DNA of 49,406 bases from positions 1 through 49,406 of the forward strand of contig JAJEIP010000097.1 of assembly GCA_022827885.1 (NCBI GenBank). Direction: 5' to 3'. The stretch comes from Candidatus Poribacteria bacterium (GTDB lineage Bacteria; Poribacteria; WGA-4E; WGA-3G). The notes below the pieces were generated by a model that was given only the letters and a program-made list of their open reading frames with translations, was not told where the DNA came from and did not search any database. A program made the translations under genes and the position numbers. Positions within the stretch are counted from its first letter, which is position 1. Each line of letters begins with the position of its first letter. Shown here one piece after another: positions 41,087 through 49,406 of the stretch.

Positions 41087-42274
41087 TTGAGATTTTTTCT
41101 ACTGATCCTCTCAGCAACACTTAGCATAGCAATGCTCACTGGGTGCGAGAGATCACTTTTATCACCGATCAAAGATATTCCTAATCACCAGAAAACCAAT
41201 ACACAATTTGCCCAAAGTGCCCTCTTGGAACTTGCAGAAACGGCAACTTCGCGAGGATTTATGGAACTTGCTGATGCAGCAACTGGTTTTGCAGAAGCAC
41301 TCGCAACGGAAGATGGGATATCCGTAGAACCGACATTCTCAGAACTGGCTCGGTTTACTGGTGAGGTAATTTACATAGAAAACACATGGGTTAACGCAGG
41401 ATGCAGCATCGAATTGGGGACACTTGCGCAAGCATCCGTAGATGCAATAAGAGCCTACACCATAAGGGACCCCTCGGACATGGAGCAGACATTGCAGAAC
41501 CTTGCGCAAGAAGCAGAGACAGCAGAAACGGCACTGCAGCAACTGCCTGCTCAGAACACCTTCACTCCCTTCGCCTTCGGCGGAGGCAGTTTATCTCGGA
41601 AGGGACTGGTCTATCAACCCGGTAAAATATGGTTACAGTATGACGAAACCCGGCCGGTGCCCAAAACAAAAGCAACTGTTGTTGAGTTTTTGGCACTCAA
41701 AGGATATAAGGCGACGGTGTTTCCGGAGTCGGATGTTATACATTTAGATGCTACTGTTGATCCGCTTCTTATTGTGGGAGAATTGAGCAACATTCCCGGC
41801 GTTGCGTTAGCGCGAGGCATCCCCATAGAGCCGCAACATGAACCTCAGATAGCTATCCCCCCAGATGCTAACTTTGGCATAGTAAGCGGAATACTACATT
41901 CGGTGTGGGAAAGATACACTAAGGCTTTTTGTCAAGGCAACCTTGGTGTTATAGACACTATCTTAACCGAAGAGAGCGGGTTAGATTTTTTTGATTTTTC
42001 TTTCGTCCGCAGTCTCGTAAAGATCTATGAAGAAGAAGTCCCTGAAGCAGCAGAACATATCCGAACGAATAGATTCCGTTCCGTCTCCATCGTGAGACCA
42101 TTTTTGGTGATCTACTTCCAAAATTCGGAGAGACCTCTCGACGAGATCATTGCGCAATTCCGGCAATCTATCAGAAATAAACCATGGGGTATACCTCCAT
42201 CGGGAAGAACAGTTTACTATTACTATTATACTAATTATTGGGGACAATTTGTCACTGATCATTTGAATAAATAA
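41087..42274 (+). CDS. Lipoprotein of unknown family (copy A)
   Basis: 395-aa exported lipoprotein with signal RFFLLILSATLSIAMLTGC; LTGC is a perfect lipobox. The mature chain is acidic and helical with an Ala-rich stretch, then paired Cys and a long mixed domain. The family is not recognised. It aligns along its whole length with the next gene: shared GCSIEL-x2-(F/L)AQASVDA, YTIRD-x-(S/A)DME, LQNLAQEA, EFLALKGYK, FCQG/WCQG, DFFD(F/Y)SF. The start is TTG 41087, with ACGGAGG at 41074-41080; the frame is open further upstream inside the oxidoreductase gene but that would put 59 residues before the signal. The gap to the next gene is 13 bp. Confidence 0.75.
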   Translation: MRFFLLILSATLSIAMLTGCERSLLSPIKDIPNHQKTNTQFAQSALLELAETATSRGFMELADAATGFAEALATEDGISVEPTFSELARFTGEVIYIENTWVNAGCSIELGTLAQASVDAIRAYTIRDPSDMEQTLQNLAQEAETAETALQQLPAQNTFTPFAFGGGSLSRKGLVYQPGKIWLQYDETRPVPKTKATVVEFLALKGYKATVFPESDVIHLDATVDPLLIVGELSNIPGVALARGIPIEPQHEPQIAIPPDANFGIVSGILHSVWERYTKAFCQGNLGVIDTILTEESGLDFFDFSFVRSLVKIYEEEVPEAAEHIRTNRFRSVSIVRPFLVIYFQNSERPLDEIIAQFRQSIRNKPWGIPPSGRTVYYYYYTNYWGQFVTDHLNK

Positions 42275-42287
42275 TGGCGGCTTCATA

Positions 42288-43568
42288 ATGCAATCTCCAC
42301 GCGGTATCACGGCTTCAGCGTTTTGGCTGAAGTGTTTTAAACTACTTTTTGTTGCCGTGCTTAGTGCGATAATACTCATTGGGTGCGAAGGGCAACTTTT
42401 ATCTCCTCTCAAAGAGGTTCCCGAGCCCCCGACCAATACACAGTTCGCGCAAATGGCATTGTCAGACCTTGCTGACACGGCAACGAAACACGGACTTATG
42501 GACCTTGCTAACGCAGCAAGTGGTCTCGCAGAGGTACTTGCAATAGAAGATGGAATATCAGTACAGCCGACATTCTCGAGGCTTACTAACCTTGCACAAG
42601 CAGTAACTGTCTTGGAACAAGCATGGGCTAAAACTGGATGCAGTATAGAATTGCGGGACTTTGCTCAAGCATCAGTGGATGCAGTAAGGTCTTATACAAT
42701 AAGAGACGCAGCTGACATGGAATTGTCCTTGCAGAACCTTGCTCAAGAAGCTTTGAATGCGAAAACGGGATTGCAGCAGTTGCCTGCTGAGAACCCCCTC
42801 ATCCCTTTCGCATTTGGATACGGACCAGACACACCTGCTACCACGAGTCGCTATGCTTATCATGTGTGGGACTGGGACCAACGGCCCGCGTATGAGCTCG
42901 GTGTAATCTTGATACAGTACGACAGTACAACTCGCCCCGCGAGCGAAACATGGGCAGCTGTGATTGAGTTTCTGGCTCTCAAAGGATACAAAATACAAAT
43001 GGAGGGGGTACTCGATGATATTGGAGCTATAGACTTAGGTGCAGATGTTGATCCGCTTCTTATTATGGAAGAATTAATCAGCATTCCCAGCGTGGCACTT
43101 GTGCAGCCCAATTTTTATTTCACTACTGCAGAAGTCCCACCCCCTCCGCCTTTACAGGTTGAGATAATAAACCGTGTACGGACACTATACAATGGCACTT
43201 GGTGTCAAGGTAGTGACAACCTTGACATTATAGACGACATCTTGAGAGGCATTATAGACGGCATCTTGGGAGATGTTATAGACCGCACCTTGGGTATAGA
43301 AAATGGGTTAGATTTCTTTGACTATTCTTTTATCCTCAACCTGGTCGACATCTATGCAGAAGAAATTCCTGAAGCAGCAGAACGTATTCAAATGAAGGAG
43401 TTTTCTGTCCGTTCGATAGCCATTGAATTTCTTGGGATTTACTTTGAGCATTCAGAGAAATCTCTCGACGAAATTATTGAAATCTTCCGGCAATCTGTCA
43501 GAAATGGGCATGTGAGTATTGATCATGCGACAATTAAGCACTATTACCATTGGTATTGGAATAAATAA
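42288..43568 (+). CDS. Lipoprotein of the same unknown family (copy B) with borrowed start
   Basis: 426-aa paralogue of the preceding lipoprotein, with lipobox LIGC after KLLFVAVLSAIILIGC. Its first 12 residues, MQSPRGITASAF, are not from the lipoprotein family: they match the first 12 of the gamma-glutamyltransferase that follows (MQSPHGITASAF). Where copy A has its TTG start, copy B has CTG, so translation must use the borrowed ATG. The N-terminal addition is still followed by basic and hydrophobic residues, so export may work. Relative to copy A it carries insertions around residues 185-200 and 310-335 (Asp/Ile-rich). Function unknown. Confidence 0.75.
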   Translation: MQSPRGITASAFWLKCFKLLFVAVLSAIILIGCEGQLLSPLKEVPEPPTNTQFAQMALSDLADTATKHGLMDLANAASGLAEVLAIEDGISVQPTFSRLTNLAQAVTVLEQAWAKTGCSIELRDFAQASVDAVRSYTIRDAADMELSLQNLAQEALNAKTGLQQLPAENPLIPFAFGYGPDTPATTSRYAYHVWDWDQRPAYELGVILIQYDSTTRPASETWAAVIEFLALKGYKIQMEGVLDDIGAIDLGADVDPLLIMEELISIPSVALVQPNFYFTTAEVPPPPPLQVEIINRVRTLYNGTWCQGSDNLDIIDDILRGIIDGILGDVIDRTLGIENGLDFFDYSFILNLVDIYAEEIPEAAERIQMKEFSVRSIAIEFLGIYFEHSEKSLDEIIEIFRQSVRNGHVSIDHATIKHYYHWYWNK

Positions 43569-43580
43569 TGGAGGATCAAG

Positions 43581-45218
43581 ATGCAATCCCCACACGGTAT
43601 TACCGCTTCAGCATTCCGTCCATCTGTGATGGGTCGGAACGGAATGGTTACTTCTGGACACGTACTCGCCTCACAAGCGGGTATTCAGACGATGATGGCG
43701 GGTGGCAACGCCGTTGATGCAGCCATCGCAACCGCTGTAGCTCTCGGTATGGTTGAACCTGCCGGCTCTGGACTTGGTGGCGACGGCTTTATCCTCATTT
43801 ATTGGGCGGAAACAGGGCAGGTTGAGGCGGTAAATGGAACTGGGCCCGCACCGCGTGCCGCGACCCGAGAAACCTACCTCAAAGATGGTGGGATCCCGAT
43901 GAAAGGCATAAGAAGTGTCTCAGTGCCAGGGATCGTCGACGCCTGGCTCCTCGCGCACGAACGCTACGGATCCCTCAAGTTAGAAGATGTTTTCGCGCCA
44001 GCAATTTCGCTCTGTGAGGAGGGGTTTCCAGTGAGTCATAGACTCGCAGGCGGCCTTAAAGGCGAAAACGCTCGCTTCGCTGCCGAACCGGACTCGCGCG
44101 CTGTCTTTACCAACGACGGCGAACCGATCGCCGCGGGTCAATTCCTCGCGAATCCCAATCTCGGTAACACCCTCCGAAAAATTGCCAAACATGGAAGAGA
44201 CGTATTCTACAAAGGTGAAATTGCTAAAACCATCGGTGCATTCAGCCGTGCCTACGATGGACTCTTGACGGCCGAGGATCTCGCGAATTACCAGGCACAC
44301 TGGGCTGATCCCATAAATGTCAACTACCGTGGATACGAGGTCTATGAGATGCCGCCCAATTCAAGTGGGCATATCTTATTGCAAGAATTAAACATGGTTG
44401 AGTTATTCGATTTGCCAAATTTAGGGTGTAATACTGCTGAAAGTGTGCATCTGATGGTTGAGGCGAAAAAACTCGCTTTCGCGGATCGAGAGAAATATAT
44501 GGCGGATCCAGAGTGGGTAGATGTTCCGATAGAAGGCATGCTATCTAAGTCCTATGCCGCTGAACGAGCAGAACGTATTGATTTAGATAAAGCGGCTTTT
44601 GATGTGCCAGCAGGAGGTCCAGAAGCATACGAAGATACAACCTGTTTCTGCACCGCGGATCGGGCGGGAAATCTCGTTTGTATCCTGCAGAGTATCCAAT
44701 CCGGATTCGGCTCCAGTCTCATCGCGGGGGACACGGGTGTCCTCTTGAACAATCGCATGACCTATTGGCATTTGGAAGAGGGGCATCCCAACTGTTTGAT
44801 GCCGGGCAAACGCGTCCGCCACACCATGAACCCCGTCATCGTTACGAAGGACGGTCAACCGTTCATAGCCTGTGGCACTCCTGGTGCAGATACACAGGTC
44901 CAAACGAATCTACAACTCGTTACCCACATGATCGACTTCGGAATGACACCGCAAGAAGCCGTCTCCGCACCGCGCTGGCGGAGTTTGCAGAACCCGATGG
45001 AATCCACTATTCCGCACACCTGCTCCAATGACCTTCAGTTAGAAAACCGGTTCCCTTCGGATACCAAGGATGGGTTAGGAGAAAGGGGACATGAACTCCA
45101 GATTGTTGGTGATTGGGGTGGTCCGGGGAGTGCTCAGGCTATCATGGTACATCCTGAATCGGGAGCGCTCATCGGCGGTTCCGATCCGAGAACGGATGGG
45201 TATGCGGTTACTTTTTAG
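43581..45218 (+). CDS. Gamma-glutamyltransferase family protein (second copy)
   Basis: 545-aa Ntn-hydrolase of the gamma-glutamyltransferase family, related to the one at 13053-14672 but clearly diverged. It opens RPSVMGRNGMVTSGHVLASQAGIQTMMAGGNAVDAA; the autocleavage site reads EDTTCFCTAD with Thr354 as the nucleophile. The small-subunit motifs FGSSLIAGDTGVLLNN and CGTPGADTQVQ are present. No signal peptide is visible. Hydrolysis or transfer of gamma-glutamyl groups is the likely role; some relatives are acylases, so the substrate is open. ATG 43581 is preceded by TGGAGGATCAAG. It follows lipoprotein B after 12 bp and shares its first codons with that gene. Confidence 0.92.
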   Translation: MQSPHGITASAFRPSVMGRNGMVTSGHVLASQAGIQTMMAGGNAVDAAIATAVALGMVEPAGSGLGGDGFILIYWAETGQVEAVNGTGPAPRAATRETYLKDGGIPMKGIRSVSVPGIVDAWLLAHERYGSLKLEDVFAPAISLCEEGFPVSHRLAGGLKGENARFAAEPDSRAVFTNDGEPIAAGQFLANPNLGNTLRKIAKHGRDVFYKGEIAKTIGAFSRAYDGLLTAEDLANYQAHWADPINVNYRGYEVYEMPPNSSGHILLQELNMVELFDLPNLGCNTAESVHLMVEAKKLAFADREKYMADPEWVDVPIEGMLSKSYAAERAERIDLDKAAFDVPAGGPEAYEDTTCFCTADRAGNLVCILQSIQSGFGSSLIAGDTGVLLNNRMTYWHLEEGHPNCLMPGKRVRHTMNPVIVTKDGQPFIACGTPGADTQVQTNLQLVTHMIDFGMTPQEAVSAPRWRSLQNPMESTIPHTCSNDLQLENRFPSDTKDGLGERGHELQIVGDWGGPGSAQAIMVHPESGALIGGSDPRTDGYAVTF

Positions 45219-45352
45219 AGGAGCTATTCTTCGTATAAAGTAGGGTTTGAAGTAAAAAATAAAGATGTTTGCGTGTTAACGATATTCATGGTAGTTTACC
45301 AAAATATTCTGCCACAATATCATTATTCGGTTAGAACCTATGGAGGCTAATT

Positions 45353-46201
45353 ATGAGTACCATCCCTATGAGGATCGTTACATACGCGGTTCTGACGATA
45401 ACCTTTTGTTTTGTAGCACCACAAACTTGGAGTCGTGAGGTTGTCCTTTTTGAAGAAGATTTTGAAGGCGTGACACTCGAAGCCAGTATCATGGAACAGA
45501 TTAAGGATAAAGACGTCTGGTCAGGCACACCGCCTGAGGGTTGGGAAATCACAAACGAAAATCCTGAAGACCTCGGAATGCCTGAGTGGAGAACGTGGGC
45601 GATTGTCGACCTTGAGTGGTGGACACGAACGGCGGAAGACCAACGGCGTAGTGAGTTCACAGGGGTACACAATGACGGTAAGGGTGTAGGTAAAGGAGCC
45701 GTTTCTGATCCTGATGAGTGGGACGATTGGGAAGGAAATGGCGACCCTGACGCTCAGAGTCGTTGGAATGGACACTTAATTACCCCACCGATTAAAATCA
45801 AAGGCGCGGCAGCAAAGTCGCTCGTCTTAACATTGGATTCGAGTTGGCGCCCTGAAGATACCCAAAATGGTGAGATCATAGTAAGTTTCGACGGGGATAA
45901 AGAGGAACAAATCCTATTCTTCAAGAGCGTCGGTATTGACGCAGGCGCGCATACCCTTGTTACGATTCCTACCCTCAAACTCAAAGAGGAAAAGATAAAT
46001 GATGGGGAGCAGATAAACGAAACGTTAGAAATCCCCATCGACAACCCCGCCGGTGCCGCTGAAATGACGATTAGTTTCGGTGTCGTCGACGCGCAGAACG
46101 ATTGGTGGTGGGCAATAGATAATATAAAGCTCATAAGTACCGCATTTTCTGTAGAGCCAAGACATAAATTAGCAGTTAGGTGGGCAGAGATCAAATCCTA
46201 A
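45353..46201 (+). CDS. Secreted beta-sandwich-like protein of unknown function
   Basis: 282 aa. A signal peptide (IVTYAVLTITFCFVAPQTWS) is followed by the pattern FEEDFEGVTLEAS...PPEGWEI...WWTRTAEDQRRSEF, seen in jelly-roll domains attached to phosphoesterases and adhesins ('cleaved-adhesin' type). Later parts contain LITPPIKIKGAAAKSLVLTLDSSW and a closing WWWAIDNIKL, typical of the last strands of such sandwiches. No catalytic domain is attached, so a carbohydrate- or surface-binding role is likely. There is a clear terminator after it. ATG 45353 has TATGGAGGC 8 nt upstream; an ATG at 45368 is possible. Confidence 0.7.
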   Translation: MSTIPMRIVTYAVLTITFCFVAPQTWSREVVLFEEDFEGVTLEASIMEQIKDKDVWSGTPPEGWEITNENPEDLGMPEWRTWAIVDLEWWTRTAEDQRRSEFTGVHNDGKGVGKGAVSDPDEWDDWEGNGDPDAQSRWNGHLITPPIKIKGAAAKSLVLTLDSSWRPEDTQNGEIIVSFDGDKEEQILFFKSVGIDAGAHTLVTIPTLKLKEEKINDGEQINETLEIPIDNPAGAAEMTISFGVVDAQNDWWWAIDNIKLISTAFSVEPRHKLAVRWAEIKS

Positions 46202-46267
46202 CAACGACCGCTTTCGTTGAACTGTGAGTGCCTGGACATCGTTCGCGGCTCGGGAAAGATCGTTGTA

Positions 46268-46310
46268 AAGCAGGGCTGCATCCACCTGAGTGCAGCCCTG
46301 CTTTTTATAT
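46268..46310 (+). terminator. Intrinsic terminator after the secreted protein gene
   Basis: AAGCAGGGCTGCA (46268-46280) pairs with TGCAGCCCTGCTT (46291-46303), followed by TTTATATT. A 13-bp stem with a T-rich tail. Confidence 0.88.
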
Positions 46311-46371
46311 TGGGTGAATATAGGAATGTGTAGACGTTATTAGCGGAAACAGATCCACCTCTCTCTTCACT

Positions 46372-46392
46372 GGCGAGGTTTGTAACCCTGCC
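46372..46392. repeat. Imperfect GGCGAGGTT palindrome before the epimerase gene
   Basis: GGCGAGGTT-TGT-AACCCTGCC, flanked by CACTG (46368) and CAGTG (46397). It is related to the palindromes at 25430 and 49376 and lies about 55 bp before the epimerase start. Confidence 0.6.
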
Positions 46393-46446
46393 ACAACAGT
46401 GAGGTAATCGTATATTTGCTATCATTGGATTTTAGGAGAACAATTA

Positions 46447-47499
46447 ATGAAAATTTTAGTCACAGGTGGCACAGGCCGTATTGGGTCCAACCTTGTCAAA
46501 AAATTGTTAGAAAAGGGACATGACATCCGCAGTTTTGTCTATCCGGGGGATGTCAATCGTGTTGGACGATGGGATGGGACGGATCGCGTTGAGACCGTTC
46601 TTGGCGACCTACGGGAATACGAGGACGTAAAAAAAGCCGTTGATGGCGTAGATGCGATCTATCACATCGCTGCAGCATTCGGGGGTCCGTTTGATAATCG
46701 TCAGTACTTGGCAATCAACGGGATGGGAACGCTCAATATCTTAGAGAGCATCCGTGAGGTCAATCCGAACATTCATCGACTCGTCTATGCCTGTACTGAA
46801 GCGATCTATTGGGAACTCACCGAAAAAGGTAGGCGTTTCGATACACACATTACCGAAGACATGGTCGCCAAATATCATCACATGCCCTATTTCCTTACGA
46901 AATGGATTGGCGAGGAATTGTGCATGACATATCATCACCAATATGGTGTGCCTGCAACCGTCTTTCGCTTCACAACCGTTATTGAACCGAGCGAATATCT
47001 CAACGAAGACGGCTTACCGAAACAATTCGTCTTTAGTCCCATCTATAATCGATACGAAAATTATAACGGCGATGATCCAGTTGAGTTAGAGACCGCGGAT
47101 ACCGTCAAACGTCTTTGGGACGGGCAGGAAAAATTCATACTCAAACGCAATCCTGACGGACGCCCGTATAAGGAGCATTTCACGGATGTCCGGGATATTG
47201 TCCAAGGGTTGGTGTTAGGGATTGAAAAGGATGCCGCTGTCGGTGAAGAATTCACGCTCGGCGGAAACGGTATCTTCAAGCATGAAGAGGTGATTCCATA
47301 CCTATGTGAACGTTACCAGATGGATTCTGTTGATGTGCGACTCCCCCAATCTCTCTATTTTGAGTTTGATTTAAGCAAGATCAAAACGCTATTGGACTTT
47401 GAACCACAACACGATTTAGCAAGTATCCTCGATGCGGCTGAAGCGATGCGCCGTGGTGAAGATGTAGGCATCATCCCAACGGGGGTCCGGTGGACTTAA
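46447..47499 (+). CDS. NAD-dependent epimerase/dehydratase (extended SDR)
   Basis: 350-aa extended short-chain dehydrogenase, cytosolic. It has the NAD motif VTGGTGRIGSNL (residues 5-16) and the conserved Asp in LGDLREYEDVKKAV. The H-I-A-A-A substrate loop and the catalytic Tyr and Lys in PYFLTKWIGEE (YxxxK) are also present. The usual active-site Ser/Thr is Thr in YACTEAIYW. Such enzymes epimerise or dehydrate nucleotide sugars; the substrate is unknown. ATG 46447 is preceded by TAGGAGAACAATTA. Confidence 0.9.
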   Translation: MKILVTGGTGRIGSNLVKKLLEKGHDIRSFVYPGDVNRVGRWDGTDRVETVLGDLREYEDVKKAVDGVDAIYHIAAAFGGPFDNRQYLAINGMGTLNILESIREVNPNIHRLVYACTEAIYWELTEKGRRFDTHITEDMVAKYHHMPYFLTKWIGEELCMTYHHQYGVPATVFRFTTVIEPSEYLNEDGLPKQFVFSPIYNRYENYNGDDPVELETADTVKRLWDGQEKFILKRNPDGRPYKEHFTDVRDIVQGLVLGIEKDAAVGEEFTLGGNGIFKHEEVIPYLCERYQMDSVDVRLPQSLYFEFDLSKIKTLLDFEPQHDLASILDAAEAMRRGEDVGIIPTGVRWT

Positions 47500-47609
47500 T
47501 GTCCACTTTTCCGCTATTTCACAACGCTGGCGATTTTCCTTGATGTCTTCTGAATAAATAGGTTAAACTTAATCTAATGTTTCATCGAGTTTCAAATTGG
47601 GGTTCATCC

Positions 47610-47636
47610 GGTTCGTAATCGTGCAATTCATTGCGC
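47610..47636. repeat. Second copy of the GCAATTCATTGC dispersed repeat
   Basis: GTTCGTAATCGTGCAATTC and the following ATTGCGC match the reverse complement of the core of the 86-bp palindromic element at 22188-22273 with a few differences. It lies in the 156-bp gap between the epimerase and the DUF1549 gene. Confidence 0.5.
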
Positions 47637-47655
47637 ATTCGAGGGTTCGTTTCTT

Positions 47656-49299
47656 GTGAAGACCTCTCTTGGTATATCCTCACTTTCCCTATTCGTTTTT
47701 ACCTGCCTGATGCTCAGTTGCACTCAGACGACGGTCGCGCCGACACGGCAGGTCTCATCAAGCACGAAACATCTCGATCGGTATATCAATGTCGTGCTTA
47801 AGCGGGAAGGTATCCAACCCTCAAAGATGTCGGAAGATGCCGAGTTTTTGCGTCGGGTTCATCTCGATTTGACAGGAAAAATCCCAACCCCCGAAGCAGT
47901 CTTGGATTTTCTCAAGGACGGTTCTTCAAACAAACGTCAACGAAAAATTGAGCAGTTGCTAATTAGTGATGTTTACTTTGACTATTGGACAGAGTTATGG
48001 GTAAATTGGTTAATCGGTAGACGTGGGGATAGAGACACTCACCGCGTTGGCTTAACGCCTTGGGTCCGGGAGGCACTCACAAACAATATACCGTATAATC
48101 AGTTTGTTCAAGAACTCATCACAGCTGATGGCGAATTACGGGAGAATGGTGCTGGAAACTATATCCTACGTTACGAACATTCACCGACTTTTCTCACCTC
48201 GCATGCCTCACGTTTGTTTTTGGGGCTTCCTATGCAGTGTGCCGAGTGTCACGATCATAAAACGGAAATGTGGACCCAAGCGGATTACTACGGTATTGCT
48301 GCTTTTTTCACCGGCATTAAGAGTGAGCGAAAGGAGAACATCGACAGTGTAGATATGATTGGTAATAAGATGACAATTAGGAATTTTCTTATTACCAACC
48401 AGCCAGCAGAGACAATTTGGGTGGAGCGACTTGAAGAACAGGTCGGTCCACATTTCTTAGATGGGAGCGCATATAAAGGTTCACTCCTCAAAAAGCGAGA
48501 AGCCCTCGCGCAGTGGATGACAGATAAATCAAATCCGTATTTTAGTCAAGCCATCGTGAATCGTATCTGGAAGCACTTTATGGGGCGAGCGTTTGTCGAA
48601 CCGGTCGATGGATTCGGAGCAGAAAATCCACCGACCCATCCTGAACTCTTGAAGTGGCTCGCAAAGGATTTCGTCATTCATGGTTACGACTTACAACATT
48701 TGATGCGGACTCTCCTGAATTCAGAGACGTATCAACGCACCTCCCAAACGAACGCGAGCAACAAAGACGATCAACGCTATTACTCGCATGCATATCTGAA
48801 ACCCTTAAGCCCCGAACAGTTCTTCTATTCCATGCTACAAGCCACCGATTTTGAAAGACTTCAAGAGGTCAGAATGGAAGGTCTGAATCAGCGACGGAGT
48901 CAAAACAGGGAAAATATGCTACGTCAACTTGAGCGGATGAAACGCGAGCATCTCAAAAAGTTTCTCTTTCTCCTCGATAACGGTGAGATGGAAGAGATCG
49001 AGGCATTCAATGGCACCATCCCTCAAGCACTTATGATGATTAACGGGGATATGGTGAATGATAGCGCGAGTCATGAAGAATACGGGAGTTTTGTGAATTA
49101 CGTATTAGGAAAATGGCGTGAACCGATGGAACGGTTGGAGTATATCTATCTGAACGTCCTATCTCGGTTGCCCACTGCTAAAGAGAAAACTTATTTTCGA
49201 CGCTATTTAGAGCGGAGTCTTTATCGAAACAAGGATTTGGCTTACGAAGACCTCTATTGGGTGTTACTCAATTCAGCGGAGTTTTCGATTAACCATTAG
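47656..49299 (+). CDS. DUF1549/DUF1553 lipoprotein-like protein
   Basis: 547-aa exported protein with DUF1549 and DUF1553 domains. A signal with a lipobox-like LMLSC is followed directly by the DUF1549 start (HLDRYINVVL...RRVHLDLTGKIPTPEAVL). A CXXCH motif, CAECH at 195-199 followed by DHK, and DUF1553 (SNPYFSQAIVNRIWKHFMGRAFVEPVDGFG...) come next. The N-terminal PSCyt1 cytochrome and the jelly-roll insert of the protein at 2301 are absent. A DUF1501 partner is expected downstream, beyond the window. The start is GTG 47656, with GAGGG 10 nt upstream. Confidence 0.9.
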   Translation: MKTSLGISSLSLFVFTCLMLSCTQTTVAPTRQVSSSTKHLDRYINVVLKREGIQPSKMSEDAEFLRRVHLDLTGKIPTPEAVLDFLKDGSSNKRQRKIEQLLISDVYFDYWTELWVNWLIGRRGDRDTHRVGLTPWVREALTNNIPYNQFVQELITADGELRENGAGNYILRYEHSPTFLTSHASRLFLGLPMQCAECHDHKTEMWTQADYYGIAAFFTGIKSERKENIDSVDMIGNKMTIRNFLITNQPAETIWVERLEEQVGPHFLDGSAYKGSLLKKREALAQWMTDKSNPYFSQAIVNRIWKHFMGRAFVEPVDGFGAENPPTHPELLKWLAKDFVIHGYDLQHLMRTLLNSETYQRTSQTNASNKDDQRYYSHAYLKPLSPEQFFYSMLQATDFERLQEVRMEGLNQRRSQNRENMLRQLERMKREHLKKFLFLLDNGEMEEIEAFNGTIPQALMMINGDMVNDSASHEEYGSFVNYVLGKWREPMERLEYIYLNVLSRLPTAKEKTYFRRYLERSLYRNKDLAYEDLYWVLLNSAEFSINH

Positions 49300-49302
49300 T
49301 TT

Positions 49303-49327
49303 GCACAGGCTAACAGCCTATGCTACA
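49303..49327. repeat. 25-bp hairpin repeat, identical to 18090-18114
   Basis: Begins GCACAGGCTAACAGCC and contains AGGCT-AAC-AGCCT. It lies three bases after the DUF1549 gene stop. All 25 bases are the same as in the copy after the DUF2752 fragment. Confidence 0.75.
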
Positions 49328-49375
49328 TGAAATACAACTACAGTGGATCTCAGAATTACTTATACACTCTATATC

Positions 49376-49397
49376 GGCGAGGTTAGAAAACCTCGCC
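49376..49397. repeat. GGCGAGGTT palindrome at the right edge
   Basis: GGCGAGGTT-AGAA-AACCTCGCC, a 9-bp perfect stem. With the next three bases it matches, in inverse orientation and with one difference in 25, the repeat at 25428-25451. Confidence 0.75.
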
Positions 49398-49406
49398 TAC
49401 CAGGAG

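Overview
The window is about 49.4 kb of ordinary-GC (roughly half G+C) bacterial chromosome with about 40 intact or nearly intact genes, mostly on the + strand. The gene mix suggests an uncultured didermic heterotroph of the Poribacteria / Planctomycetes-like group: a planctomycete-type cytochrome (PSCyt1-DUF1549-DUF1553) next to a Tat-exported DUF1501 protein, a second DUF1549/DUF1553 lipoprotein, a sulfatase, two gamma-glutamyltransferases, Gfo/Idh/MocA oxidoreductases, DUF4432, DUF6807 and DUF362 proteins, and many short intergenic palindromes. Candidatus Poribacteria is my best guess from this content. No rRNA, tRNA or CRISPR array was seen. An outer-membrane porin and many lipoproteins show a two-membrane envelope.

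Layout. 1-2.1 kb: Nudix hydrolase and a DUF234-type ATPase on the - strand, the ATPase promoter overlapped by 15-bp iterons. 2.3-6.9 kb: PSCyt1/DUF1549/DUF1553 protein and DUF1501 partner. 6.9-8.5 kb: remains of a beta-lactamase-fold serine hydrolase interrupted by an IS200/IS605-like element carrying an IsrB-type (HNH-less, PLMP + RuvC) RNA-guided nickase. 8.6-12.8 kb: MDR dehydrogenase, secreted protein, membrane protein, Gfo/Idh/MocA oxidoreductase, small thioredoxin-fold protein. 12.8-16.3 kb: 67-bp tandem repeats, gamma-glutamyltransferase, a Nudix gene cut off by a second IS200/IS605-like element that carries TnpB. 16.3-19.2 kb: BMP-type lipoprotein, DUF4234 protein, truncated DUF2752 gene, YCF48-like propeller protein. 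19.2-22.2 kb: BadF-type amino-sugar kinase, MurQ etherase and DUF362 protein. 22.3-25.4 kb: S1/P1-type zinc protein, SBP56, polytopic membrane protein. 25.4-27.4 kb (- strand): nucleotidyltransferase, an internally duplicated unknown protein, HD hydrolase. 27.6-30.9 kb: DUF4432 and a large DUF3352-like lipoprotein. 31.1-36.5 kb: porin, BCCT transporter, AccA, DUF711. 36.6-41.1 kb: sulfatase, STAS protein, DUF6807 protein, Gfo/Idh/MocA oxidoreductase. 41.1-45.2 kb: two paralogous lipoproteins and a second gamma-glutamyltransferase. 45.3-49.4 kb: secreted jelly-roll-like protein, SDR epimerase, DUF1549/DUF1553 lipoprotein.

How the genes fit together. The kinase-MurQ pair would convert MurNAc to MurNAc-6-P and then to GlcNAc-6-P. 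The porin and BCCT carrier plausibly form an outer- plus inner-membrane route for betaine-like solutes. Much of the rest looks like catabolism of sugars, sulfated compounds and glutathione-like peptides.

The most striking signal is the pair of non-autonomous IS200/IS605-like elements. They share one terminal hairpin with the same adjoining hexamer (GTCAAC), have related hairpins at the other end, and both nuclease genes end inside a terminal hairpin loop. They carry two different RNA-guided nuclease families (IsrB and TnpB) in opposite orientation relative to the shared end, and each sits in a broken gene. A second notable event is a tandem duplication that fused the first codons of a gamma-glutamyltransferase gene to a lipoprotein gene.
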